Origin: SLRI01 sp964576715 | GTDB lineage: Bacteria > Pseudomonadota > Alphaproteobacteria > Geminicoccales > Geminicoccaceae | DNA length: 41,890 nucleotides | Reading direction: 5' to 3' | Assembly (NCBI GenBank): GCA_964576715.1 | Contig: CAZNWE010000033.1 | Coordinates: 1-41,890, forward strand | Shown here: positions 16,203 to 23,812 of the stretch, in pieces | How the letters are laid out: every line of letters starts with the position of its first letter | Numbering within the stretch: position 1 is the first letter of the stretch | The notes under the pieces: generated by a model | What the model was told of the DNA's origin: nothing | Seen by the model: only the letters and a program-made list of their open reading frames with translations | Database searches by the model: none | Position numbers and translations under genes: made by a program

Positions 16203-17743
16203 CAGGCAGCCAGCTCTTCGCGAATGCCGGCCATCAGCATGCCGATGCGCTGCGCATTGGCCTCGGCACCCGGCATCTCGCCGGTGAGCGTGCCGTCGAA
16301 CATGACGATGATGCGATCAGCGAGCGACAGGATCTCGTCGAGCTCGACCGAGACCAGGAGGATCGCCTTGCCGGCGTCACGCATCGCGATCAACCGCTTG
16401 TGGATGAACTCGATGGCGCCGATGTCGACGCCGCGCGTCGGTTGGCCGACGAGCAGGAGGTCGGGGTCGTGCTCCATCTCCCGCGCCAGCACGAGCTTTT
16501 GCTGGTTGCCACCCGAAAAGGACGTCGCCTGGAGCATGGGCGAGACGGGGCGGACGTCGTAGCCCTGCATCCAGCCGAGGCAATGAGCGATGATCCCGCG
16601 CTTCTTCAAGAAGCCATGGCCGGAATAAGCCGGCAGCAGCTGGTAGCCGAGGATAGCGTTCTCGTAGGCCGCAAAGCCGCGCACCAGGCCCATCCGCAGC
16701 CGGTCCTCCGGCACGTGACCGAGCTTCTTTCGCCTGGCGTCGGCGGCATCGAGGATCGGCTCGCCATGCAGCAGGACGCGGCCGGCCGAGGCCCTGCGGA
16801 TACCGGAAAGCGCCTCCAGCAGCTCCGACTGGCCGTTGCCGGCGACCCCGGCGATGCCGACGATCTCCCCGGCGCGGACGGTGAAGCTCACGTCCTTGAC
16901 CCGGCGGACACCGACTTCGTCCGTGACCTCGAGATGCTCGACCTCGAGCACCGCCGCACCTGGCCGCGCCGGCGCCTTCTCGACCCGGAGCAGCACCTTG
17001 CGGCCGACCATGAGCTCGGCCAGCTCCTCCTTCGTGGTCTCGGCCGTGGCGCGGTGCGCGACCATCTCGCCACCGCGCATGACGCTCACATTGTCGGTGA
17101 CCGCCATGATCTCGCGCAGCTTGTGGGTGATCAGGATCACCGTCCGGCCTTGCGCCTTCAGGCTTTCCAGGATGCGAAACAGGTGGTCGGCCTCCTGTGG
17201 GGTCAGGACGCCGGTCGGCTCGTCGAGGATGAGGACGTGAGCGCCCCTGAAGAGCGCCTTGAGGATCTCCACCCGCTGCTGGATGCCGACCGGTAGGTCG
17301 TCCACTCTTGCGTCGATATCGACGTCGAGCGAGTAGTCCCGCTCGAGCCCGAGCAGCTCTTCACGGGCCCGGGCCTGCCCCGCCTTCAAGGTCCAGCCGC
17401 CCTCGGCCCCGAGCAGGATGTTCTCCAAGACGGTGAACGGCTCGACCAGCATGAAGTGCTGGTGGACCATGCCGATGCCGGCCTTGATCGCGTCCTCGGG
17501 CGAGCGGATCACCCGTTCCTCGCCGGCCACCAAGATCCGGCCGGAATCGGCCTGGTAGAAGCCGTAGAGAATGTTCATCAGGGTCGACTTGCCGGCACCG
17601 TTCTCGCCGATGATGCCGTGGATGGTCCCGGGCTGGACGGCGAGCTCGATGTTCTTGTTGGCGTGCACTGGGCCGAAGGACTTGTTGATGCCTTCGAGTG
17701 CTACCGCGGGCGCAGGGTTGCCCGCGGTCGCAGCCACGCTCAT
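16202..17743 (-). CDS. Nucleoside ABC transporter, double ATP-binding protein
   Basis: This cytoplasmic ATPase powers the two permeases. It contains two ABC domains in tandem, as in the ribose/nucleoside importers. Domain 1 has Walker A GENGAGKST, the Q-loop GMVHQHFMLV, signature-like LPVGIQQRVEIL and Walker B VLILDEPTGVLTP. Domain 2 has a degenerate Walker A GVAGNGQSELL, a canonical signature SFSGGNQQKLVLARE and Walker B-like LLLVGQPTRGVDIGA. The asymmetry between the two sites is normal for this family. The length is 513 aa. It follows the binding-protein gene by 27 bp and overlaps the first permease by one base. Confidence 0.95.
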   Translation of the reverse strand: MSVAATAGNPAPAVALEGINKSFGPVHANKNIELAVQPGTIHGIIGENGAGKSTLMNILYGFYQADSGRILVAGEERVIRSPEDAIKAGIGMVHQHFMLVEPFTVLENILLGAEGGWTLKAGQARAREELLGLERDYSLDVDIDARVDDLPVGIQQRVEILKALFRGAHVLILDEPTGVLTPQEADHLFRILESLKAQGRTVILITHKLREIMAVTDNVSVMRGGEMVAHRATAETTKEELAELMVGRKVLLRVEKAPARPGAAVLEVEHLEVTDEVGVRRVKDVSFTVRAGEIVGIAGVAGNGQSELLEALSGIRRASAGRVLLHGEPILDAADARRKKLGHVPEDRLRMGLVRGFAAYENAILGYQLLPAYSGHGFLKKRGIIAHCLGWMQGYDVRPVSPMLQATSFSGGNQQKLVLAREMEHDPDLLLVGQPTRGVDIGAIEFIHKRLIAMRDAGKAILLVSVELDEILSLADRIIVMFDGTLTGEMPGAEANAQRIGMLMAGIREELAA

Positions 17744-17770
17744 AGGGGAGGCGCCCTCAGTCCTGCCCCC

Positions 17771-18760
17771 TCAGTTCTGGGTCGAGTAGTAGTCCGTGAC
17801 CGCGAGCTCGCCGGCGATGATCTGCGCCTTGGCCTCCTCGATCGCGGCCTCCATTTCGGGGGTGATCAGCTCGCGGTTGTTTTCGTCGAGCGCGAAGCCG
17901 ACGCCGTCTTCGGCAAGGCCCAAAGAACTGGCCCCGGCCTCCCAGGTGCCCTCCATCGTGTCCTTGAAGGCGTTGTAGACGGCGACATCGACCCGCTTGA
18001 GCATCGAGGTGAGCACACTGCCGGGGTGCAGGTGGTTCTGGTTGCTGTCGACGCCGATCGAGAGCTTGCCCTGGTCGGCCGCGGCCTGCAGCACGCCGAG
18101 CCCGGTCGAGCCCGCGGCCGCGTAAACGACGTCGGCCCCCTGGTTGAACTGGCCGATGGCGAGTTCACCGCCACGGGCCGGGTCGTTCCAGGCGGCCGGC
18201 GTCGTGCCGGTCATGTTGACCAAGACCTCGGCGTCCGGGTCCACGTACTTCACCCCCTGCTCGTAGCCGTGCGCGAAGTTGCGGATCAGCGGGATGTCCA
18301 TGCCGCCGACGAAACCTACCGTGCCGGTCTCGGACGCCATGGCGGCGGCCATGCCGACGAGGAACGAGCCCTCGTGCTCCTTGAAGACCACGGACTGCAC
18401 GTTGGGCAGGTCGACCACTGCATCGATGATGGTGAAGTTGACGTCGGGGTTCTCGGCCGCCACCGCTTCCAGCGGGGTGGCGTTCTGGAAGCCAACGACC
18501 GCGACGATGGTGGCCCCGGAGCGGATCATCCGCCGCATTGCCTGGTCGCGCTGCGCTTCCTGGGTCACCTCGAATTCGAGATACTCGATCCCGGTTTCCT
18601 CCTTGAAGCGCTCCGCACCGGTGTAGGCCGCCTCGTTGAACGACTTGTCGAATTTGCCACCCATGTCGAAGATGACGGCCGGCTTGAAGTCCTGTGCCGC
18701 CGCGGCACCGGTGAGCATAGCCAGCACCGCAACCGCCAAGCCCGTGACCACCTTGCGCAT
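17771..18760 (-). CDS. BMP-family nucleoside-binding protein, periplasmic
   Basis: This is the substrate receptor of the ABC importer, of the BmpA/PnrA/NupN family that binds purine and pyrimidine nucleosides. Residues 1-22 (MRKVVTGLAVAVLAMLTGAAAA) form a signal peptide. Family blocks are GGKFDKSFNEAAYTGAERF, FQNATPLEAVAAENPDVNFTIIDAVV, VVFKEHEGSFLVGMAAAM, GFVGGMDIPLIRNFAHGYEQGV, NDPARGGELA, ADVVYAAAGSTGLGVLQAA and IGVDSNQNHLHPGSVLTSMLKRVD. The expected lipobox Cys is absent, so it should be a soluble periplasmic protein rather than a lipoprotein. The ATG at 18760 is preceded by AGGGG; an in-frame ATG 15 bp upstream (18775) is the alternative. It is the first gene of the seven-gene operon. 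Confidence 0.93.
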   Translation of the reverse strand: MRKVVTGLAVAVLAMLTGAAAAQDFKPAVIFDMGGKFDKSFNEAAYTGAERFKEETGIEYLEFEVTQEAQRDQAMRRMIRSGATIVAVVGFQNATPLEAVAAENPDVNFTIIDAVVDLPNVQSVVFKEHEGSFLVGMAAAMASETGTVGFVGGMDIPLIRNFAHGYEQGVKYVDPDAEVLVNMTGTTPAAWNDPARGGELAIGQFNQGADVVYAAAGSTGLGVLQAAADQGKLSIGVDSNQNHLHPGSVLTSMLKRVDVAVYNAFKDTMEGTWEAGASSLGLAEDGVGFALDENNRELITPEMEAAIEEAKAQIIAGELAVTDYYSTQN

Positions 18761-18802
18761 CCGTCCACCCCTCATTGTCCTCGAACCCCAACCGGCGTGA
18801 AA

Positions 18803-18830
18803 AGGGTAGGCGAGCCGGTGCCAATTGCAA
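18803..18830 (-). promoter_or_regulatory. Possible promoter of the nucleoside operon
   Basis: On the minus strand TTGCAA (18830-18825) and TACCCT (18808-18803) stand 16 bases apart, in the short gap between the hydrolase stop and the BMP gene. The -35 fits reasonably and the -10 poorly. A CytR- or DeoR-like operator was not recognised. Treat as a candidate only. Confidence 0.35.
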
Positions 18831-18864
18831 ACAGCTTTGCGCTGCGTCGTTGGCGGCGACCAGC

Positions 18865-19800
18865 TCAGGGGGCTGGTCGGCAGCTGGCGGCTGCTCGCGG
18901 GCGATGGCCATCGAGCCACTGGACGATGTCTTGCCAGACCCGCTCGCGCTGCAGGTCGCGCAGCAAGAGATGCCAGCCATTGGGGTAGACGACGCGCTGG
19001 CACGCATCGCTGCCCAGCCGTGCGGCAAAGCCGAGGATCACGTCTGGCGCGATGATTTCGTCACGCGCACCGGCGAGGACCAGAACCGGCAGGTTCAGAT
19101 CGGGGGCCTTGGCCACGGCTTCGTCCATCAGCCGGACGAGACCGGCGATCGCGTCGAGCCGGGTGCCCTTGATGACGAGCGGATCACGGCCGAGGGCGAT
19201 CAACACGGCGTCATTGTCGCTGGCCCGGCGCTCGAGCCCGCGACCCGTGACCTCGCGTCCCGGCAGCAGGCTCGCGGCGGTCATCAGTGCTACACGGTAG
19301 AAGGGATTGAACGCCGATCCACCCCAGACCGCGGGTGCCGACATGATCAGCCCGTCGACGGTCGGGGCCGGCGCGTTCGTGTCGTTGGCGGCAAAGGCGA
19401 TGGTGGCCACCGCCGCCCCCATGCTTTCGCCCAGGATATAGAGCGGCGTCTCAGGCCATCGGGCGCGGAGCTCGCCTACCTTGCGGCGGAGATCCGTGAC
19501 CAGCGCCTCGGTGCCCGGCCAAAGGCCACGATTATGGTTGGCGCCGAAGCCCTGCTGGTCGAAGGCTTCGACGTGAAAGCCCAGCGTCGTCGCGAAGTCG
19601 GCGAAGGCGTCGAAGGCACCGCGGTAGTCGTTGAAGCCGTGTAAGGCGAGAATGACGGCCTTGGGTGGGCCGTCCGGAGCGTGGACGACGCGTGGCCGGT
19701 CGCCGTTGCCCATGGGGTGTTCGACCATGCCACAGCCGGTGACCAGCATGAGCAGGCTCGCCACCACGAGGCCGAACGTCGAGCGGTCCGCGAGAGCCAT
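18865..19800 (-). CDS. Lipoprotein alpha/beta hydrolase, monoacylglycerol lipase-like
   Basis: This is probably a membrane-anchored lysophospholipase or monoacylglycerol lipase. The N-terminus has a lipobox, LVTGC, with Cys23 as the acylated residue. The alpha/beta hydrolase features are ILALHGFNDYRGAFDAF (oxyanion region), AFDQQGFGANHNRGLWPG, the nucleophile elbow LGESMG (Ser126), the acid in LAGARDEIIAP, and the His in PNGWHLLLRD near the C-terminus. All three catalytic residues are present. The length is 311 aa. It lies 13 bp from gluQRS on the same strand, and its stop is 89 bp from the nucleoside operon start codon region. The substrate cannot be read from sequence. Confidence 0.88.
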   Translation of the reverse strand: MALADRSTFGLVVASLLMLVTGCGMVEHPMGNGDRPRVVHAPDGPPKAVILALHGFNDYRGAFDAFADFATTLGFHVEAFDQQGFGANHNRGLWPGTEALVTDLRRKVGELRARWPETPLYILGESMGAAVATIAFAANDTNAPAPTVDGLIMSAPAVWGGSAFNPFYRVALMTAASLLPGREVTGRGLERRASDNDAVLIALGRDPLVIKGTRLDAIAGLVRLMDEAVAKAPDLNLPVLVLAGARDEIIAPDVILGFAARLGSDACQRVVYPNGWHLLLRDLQRERVWQDIVQWLDGHRPRAAASCRPAP

Positions 19801-19813
19801 CGGCGGCGCGCGC

Positions 19814-20683
19814 TCAGCAATGCTGCTTGAGACCGATCATTCTCCAGATATCGGCCGGGGACCGGCCGATGTCACGCAAATGACGCAGGGTGATCGCGCG
19901 GTTGCGCTTGGCGAGGCGCTCGCCGCGGCTGTCGGCGACGAGATTGTGATGATAGTAGCGTGGCGGGTCGATTTCGAGCAGCGCCTGCAGCAGCCGGTGG
20001 ATGTGCGTGGCATGGAAAAGATCCTCGCCGCGCGTGACCAGGTTGACGCCTTGCATGTGGTCGTCGACCACGACCGCGAGGTGGTAGCTGGTCGGCGTAT
20101 CCTTGCGGGCGATGATCGGGTCGCCGAGGAACGCAGGCTCGGCCTCGATCCAGCCGGCACGGCAGTCGTACCAGGCCAGCGGTCCGGTCAATGCGCGCCC
20201 CTGGTCGACATCAAGTCGCCACGCGAAGGGCTCGCCCTTGGCGATCCGCGCAGCGCTCTCGGCGCGATCGACTTGGCGGCAGATCCCGGGATAGGCCAAC
20301 TCGGCATTGGGCCCGTGCGGGGCGCGGCCCGAGTGCTCGGCTTCCATCCGAATCTGCTTGCGCGAGCAAAAACATGGATAAACCACGCCGAGTTCCTGCA
20401 AGCGTCGCAAAGCCGCCGCATAGCGCGACATGCCGGAGCTTTGCCGAAGCGGCTCCCCGTGCCAACGCAATCCCAACCAGGTGAGATCCTCGAAGATGGC
20501 CCGCTCGAACTCCGGACGGCACCGCTGGACGTCGATATCCTCGATGCGTAACCGGAAATGGCCGTGTGACAGACGCGCCGCCTCGTGGCCGAACAATGCC
20601 GAGTAGGCATGACCGACATGCAGATAGCCGGAAGGGCTCGGCGCGAAGCGCGTCAGCAGTGGCGGCTCGCCGGGCGACGGCAT
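19814..20683 (-). CDS. gluQ: Glutamyl-Q tRNA(Asp) synthetase
   Basis: The enzyme activates glutamate and attaches it to queuosine at the wobble position of tRNA(Asp), a tRNA modification. It is a shortened glutamyl-tRNA synthetase: TRFAPSPSGYLHVGHAYSAL (HIGH-type motif HVGH), RLRIEDIDVQRC, and a KMSKS-like LAKRNRA, with no anticodon-binding domain. The zinc knuckle of this family is visible as CFC ... YPGIC in residues about 103-135. From the ATG at 20683 the protein is 289 aa, a usual length. Another in-frame ATG at 20746 would add 21 residues, and neither start has a strong ribosome-binding site. Confidence 0.93.
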   Translation of the reverse strand: MPSPGEPPLLTRFAPSPSGYLHVGHAYSALFGHEAARLSHGHFRLRIEDIDVQRCRPEFERAIFEDLTWLGLRWHGEPLRQSSGMSRYAAALRRLQELGVVYPCFCSRKQIRMEAEHSGRAPHGPNAELAYPGICRQVDRAESAARIAKGEPFAWRLDVDQGRALTGPLAWYDCRAGWIEAEPAFLGDPIIARKDTPTSYHLAVVVDDHMQGVNLVTRGEDLFHATHIHRLLQALLEIDPPRYYHHNLVADSRGERLAKRNRAITLRHLRDIGRSPADIWRMIGLKQHC

Positions 20684-20880
20684 AGGGATGGCATCGACCC
20701 CAGGCAACCCACGTTCATCAGCTATACCCGCCGCCGTGACCGACATCTCACCGCCGTGCAAAAGCCCGCCCACCACACGCAATGTTGGCCAGCTTTCGCG
20801 CCATGCGCAAGACAACAACCCCGAGCACGGCGGCCCGGCCACAGAGCGTCACCCCACGGCAACGCTCTGAGCGCGGCGTG

Positions 20881-21561
20881 TCAAAAACGCATGAACGGAT
20901 TGAGGAAGCGAGAAAACGTACCGGTCAAGCGGAGCGGTGCGTCGGTCACGGTTAGGCACAGACAATCCTCGTCGAATTCGGCCATCGGCTGATGATCGAC
21001 ATGCGCGTCGGCAATCGTGATGTCGCCGCGGCCGTACCGGCCGATCCCGTCGTTGAAGGCACCCTTCAACACGACGGTGATCTCCTGCCCCTCATGCGTA
21101 TGCTTGGGCACTGCCCGGCCTGCCTTGAGCACGACCAGGCGGGTTCGATAGCGCGACTCGTCCAAGGGCAGCGGCGCCTCGGAAACGCCGCCGTAATGCT
21201 TCCACGACAGCGCGCCCAGACCCCCCATCACATAGCCCCGCAGCGGCGCCGGCAGTGCCTCATCATCGAGGCCGCGGCGCCGCGAGCGCGGCGTCGCAGA
21301 TGGCTTTGCCTTATTGCCAGCAGTCACTTCGGGTACGTCGTCGAGGCGCGCAATCAGGCGTTCGTACAAATCTGGACTGAGGTCGGCCGGCGGCAGGTCC
21401 TCGAGCATCGCGCCACCCAGAGTTTCGTACTCGCGGTAGATCGCTTGATGCTCCGAAGAAAGCGCCAAATGGGTCGCCACCACCAACCCAACCGGCTCCG
21501 GGAGCCGGCCAGCGGCATGCGCCAGCATCAGATCGTCGACAGTGATATGTTCGCTCGTCAT
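20881..21561 (-). CDS. chrR: ChrR-type anti-sigma factor with cupin domain
   Basis: It should hold the ECF sigma factor encoded just upstream inactive until a signal, in known systems singlet oxygen or organic peroxide, triggers release. The N-terminal anti-sigma domain has His5 and His31 (VVATHLAL), but the two Cys of the Rhodobacter zinc site are replaced by Ser35 and His38 (SSEH). The C-terminal cupin keeps its metal motif: PKHTHEGQEITVVLKG and ADAHVDHQP. The length of 226 aa is near the ChrR length. Its ATG overlaps the sigma-factor stop by 4 bp (ATGA). The link to photo-oxidative stress is inferred from the family. Confidence 0.88.
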   Translation of the reverse strand: MTSEHITVDDLMLAHAAGRLPEPVGLVVATHLALSSEHQAIYREYETLGGAMLEDLPPADLSPDLYERLIARLDDVPEVTAGNKAKPSATPRSRRRGLDDEALPAPLRGYVMGGLGALSWKHYGGVSEAPLPLDESRYRTRLVVLKAGRAVPKHTHEGQEITVVLKGAFNDGIGRYGRGDITIADAHVDHQPMAEFDEDCLCLTVTDAPLRLTGTFSRFLNPFMRF

Positions 21562-22166
21562 GCCACACCTTCGAGAAGGCCACGCAGCTTACCAACAGCC
21601 AGACGCAGCCTCGATTTGACCGTCCCCAGAGGCAAACCCAATTCGTCGGCGATTACGCTGTGGGTCTTGTCCTCGAAATAAAAAATCCGCAAAAGCTCCG
21701 CCTGTTCGCTGGGCAAGGCCGCTATGGCCCGGCGTATCTCATCCTTTATCAACTCGGCCTCAGTATGCGTGTCACCGCGTGGCGCCTCACCAAACTCCAT
21801 CGTCGGGTCGTCCAGGTCGAAGTCCGGGTGCCGCTCCCGGCGCAGCGCGTCGATCCGCTTGTTTCGCGCGATCGTGTAAATCCAGGTGCTCAAAGCAGCT
21901 TTTTGCGAGTCGAACTGATGTGCCCGCCGCCACACCGTGAGCAGCACCTCCTGCGCTAAATCCTCTGCCACATCGCCGCGCGCTCCGACCCGGCGAAGAT
22001 AAGCCGCCACCCGAGGCGCATAGAAGCCGTACAAGCGTCCGAACGCATCACGGTCGCGGTCCACCGCGACCTTTGTGATGTCGGCGAGCAAAGCGCGATC
22101 TGCATCCGATTTTGAGCCAGTCATCGTGTCGTTGAACTGCACTGCGGAGCCACGCGCAAGCGTCAT
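21558..22166 (-). CDS. rpoE: ECF sigma factor, RpoE/ECF11-like
   Basis: This is an alternative sigma factor that directs RNA polymerase to stress promoters. Region 2 is clear (DAFGRLYGFYAPRVAAYLRR, AEDLAQEVLLTVWRRAHQFD, ALSTWIYTIARNKRIDALRRE). Region 4 is EIRRAIAALPSEQAELLRIFYFEDKTHSVIADELGLPLGTVKSRLRLAVGKLR. I chose the ATG at 22166 because GGGAG lies 7 bases before it. An ATG at 22124 would give a 188-aa protein without a visible Shine-Dalgarno and is also possible. It is coupled to the anti-sigma gene (ATGA). A promoter of the type recognised by this sigma group lies about 85 bp upstream, suggesting autoregulation. Confidence 0.92.
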   Translation of the reverse strand: MTLARGSAVQFNDTMTGSKSDADRALLADITKVAVDRDRDAFGRLYGFYAPRVAAYLRRVGARGDVAEDLAQEVLLTVWRRAHQFDSQKAALSTWIYTIARNKRIDALRRERHPDFDLDDPTMEFGEAPRGDTHTEAELIKDEIRRAIAALPSEQAELLRIFYFEDKTHSVIADELGLPLGTVKSRLRLAVGKLRGLLEGVA

Positions 22167-22250
22167 CTTGCGACTCCCGCCGCCGTTAGCCAAAATCGTC
22201 GCACGCACAGCAACGCACATAGTTCCCCGCACACCGTCACCGCATTAAAG

Positions 22251-22277
22251 CTACGTATGGCCGGCGGCAGTGGATCA
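22251..22277 (-). promoter_or_regulatory. ECF11-type autoregulatory promoter of rpoE-chrR
   Basis: On the minus strand TGATCC (22277-22272) is followed after 16 bases by CGTAG (22255-22251). This closely matches the RpoE promoter pattern known in Rhodobacter (TGATCC at -35, CGTAA-like at -10). Transcription would start near 22243. The site also lies just upstream of the divergent aldolase gene. Confidence 0.65.
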
Positions 22278-22366
22278 CCGCCATGGCCAGCATCGCTGCT
22301 TTCGCCACGAACAAAGCGGCATCCTGCGCCAACGTTCCAACACCCGTGAAAGAAGAGAACTACCCC

Positions 22367-23074
22367 ATGTCGCACAACCAACATCTCACGCTGCGTCGTC
22401 AGATCATCGCCACTTGCCTGAAGATGACCGAGCTTGGCATCAACCACGGGACGTCCGGCAATGTCAGCGCGCGCGTCGAGGAGGGCCTGCTCATCACCCC
22501 ATCTGGGATGCCTTACGACCGGATCACGGCAGACGACATCGTGCTGCTCGATCACGATGGGCGCTACCAGGGGCGACGGCTGCCATCGACGGAGTGGCGC
22601 TTTCATCACGACATCATGCGGCAGCGTCCGGACGTCAACGCGATCGTCCACAATCATGCGATGCATTGCACCGTTCTCGCCTGCTTGCGCATGGAGATCC
22701 CGGCATTTCACTACATGGTCGCCGTGGCCGGCGGTGAGACGATTCGCGTCGCTCCCTATGCCCGGTTCGGCACGCAGGCGCTATCGGACCATGCGCTCGG
22801 CGCACTCGAGGGCCGCAACGCCTGCCTGCTCGCCAATCACGGCATGATCGCCCTCGGCGCCGACCTCGAAAAGGCGCTCAACCTCGCGGTCGAGGTGGAA
22901 AATCTTGCGTCCTGCTACTGGCGATGCCTTCAGGTCACCCGTCCGGCGATCTTGACGCGCGCCCAGATCGACGAGGTGCTCGAACGAATCGCCAGCTATG
23001 GCAAGCAGCCGGAGGAGCTGGCCCCCGACGCATTGCCGGCGTTCGAGGCACCGCCCAGGCTGCGCACCGTGTGA
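22367..23074 (+). CDS. Class II aldolase/adducin-family protein, fuculose-phosphate aldolase-like
   Basis: This is a zinc-dependent aldolase of the FucA/AraD/MtnB superfamily. By homology it could cleave a sugar 1-phosphate to dihydroxyacetone phosphate and an aldehyde, but the substrate is not fixed. Visible parts are the phosphate-binding HGTSGNVSARV and TPSGMPYDRI, the catalytic Glu76 in PSTEWRFHHDI, zinc ligands His95 and His97 in IVHNHAMHC, and the third His in LLANHGMIALG. The length is 235 aa from the ATG at 22367, which has GAAGAG upstream; the longer frame to 22283 has no good start context. It is transcribed away from the sigma/anti-sigma pair. Confidence 0.88.
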   Translation: MSHNQHLTLRRQIIATCLKMTELGINHGTSGNVSARVEEGLLITPSGMPYDRITADDIVLLDHDGRYQGRRLPSTEWRFHHDIMRQRPDVNAIVHNHAMHCTVLACLRMEIPAFHYMVAVAGGETIRVAPYARFGTQALSDHALGALEGRNACLLANHGMIALGADLEKALNLAVEVENLASCYWRCLQVTRPAILTRAQIDEVLERIASYGKQPEELAPDALPAFEAPPRLRTV

Positions 23075-23086
23075 GCCTTCGCGGCG

Positions 23087-23731
23087 CTATTTGCTGCCCT
23101 GGTTGCGCATGATGGCGACGAGGCCGGCGCCGAGTGCGAGCAGCAGGGCACTGCCGAGACCGGTGGCGATGGCGGCGGTAAAGCGCGCCTTGGCGGCATC
23201 CCAGCCCCGGGCAAGGCGGACGGCCATGCGCAGACCTTCCTCGTCGTGCAGGCCAAGGCGGTGCACCAACGCGTCGATCGCTTTTTTGGCCGCCTCCTCC
23301 GCGGCGGCGCGGGCCACACGGTCGATCTCGGCTCGCATCTGCGAACGCTGCATCGCGATGGTCTGGTGAAACGATTCGGTCTGCTGCAGCAGCACGCGCA
23401 GGATCGGCAGACCGTCATTCTTGTCGTGCAGATGGGCGGCACCCAAGAGGTCGAGCTGGCGCCGCACGCCCGTGCTGAGATCGCCGGTGCTGACGACGAC
23501 CGGGATGCCAGGCGCCGTCTCGCGCAGGATTTCCAGGGTCCGCGGCCCGCTCGAATCCGGCAGATTGAGGTCGGTGACGATCACGTCGGGCGCGCGTCCG
23601 GGCGTGGTCAGCCGGATGAGCCCCTCCGCCAGGGTGTTGGCGAGGACCACATCGAACCGTTCGGCAAGTTCGCGGCGCACGGCCAATGCGTCGGTCGGAT
23701 CGTCTTCGAGCACCAGAACGCGCACCACCAT
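23087..23731 (-). CDS. Receiver-domain protein with C-terminal membrane anchor
   Basis: Residues 1-125 are a response-regulator receiver domain: acidic pair in LVLEDDPTD (Asp10, Asp11), phospho-acceptor Asp54 in VIVTDLNLPDSSG, switch Ser/Thr in VVVSTGD and Lys104 in HDKND. There is no DNA-binding or enzymatic output domain. Instead residues about 126-183 are an Ala/Arg/Glu-rich helical stretch (MRAEIDRVARAAAEEAAKKAIDAL), likely coiled coil. They are followed by one hydrophobic segment (about 184-207, ATGLGSALLLALGAGLVAIM) and a short basic tail. No histidine kinase lies beside it. The ATG at 23731 abuts GGCGGAG; the GTG two codons later (23725) has the better spacing and may be the true start. 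Confidence 0.8.
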   Translation of the reverse strand: MVVRVLVLEDDPTDALAVRRELAERFDVVLANTLAEGLIRLTTPGRAPDVIVTDLNLPDSSGPRTLEILRETAPGIPVVVSTGDLSTGVRRQLDLLGAAHLHDKNDGLPILRVLLQQTESFHQTIAMQRSQMRAEIDRVARAAAEEAAKKAIDALVHRLGLHDEEGLRMAVRLARGWDAAKARFTAAIATGLGSALLLALGAGLVAIMRNQGSK

Positions 23732-23760
23732 CTCCGCCGGAGCGATCGTCGCAAGACTTT

Positions 23761-23792
23761 AGAATAGGATTTATAACCTATAATGCAATCCT
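23761..23792 (-). promoter_or_regulatory. AT-rich promoter with internal dyad, upstream of receiver protein
   Basis: On the minus strand TTGCAT (23788-23783) and TATTCT (23766-23761) are 16 bases apart, a sound sigma-70 pair. The spacer contains TTATA-ACC-TATAA, a 5-bp dyad, and the outer arms AGGATT / AATCCT form a second one. The stretch is strikingly AT-rich against the background and could carry an operator. The putative start of transcription is about 25 bp before the ATG. Confidence 0.5.
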
Positions 23793-23812
23793 GGTAAAGC
23801 GTTGCCTGCGGC

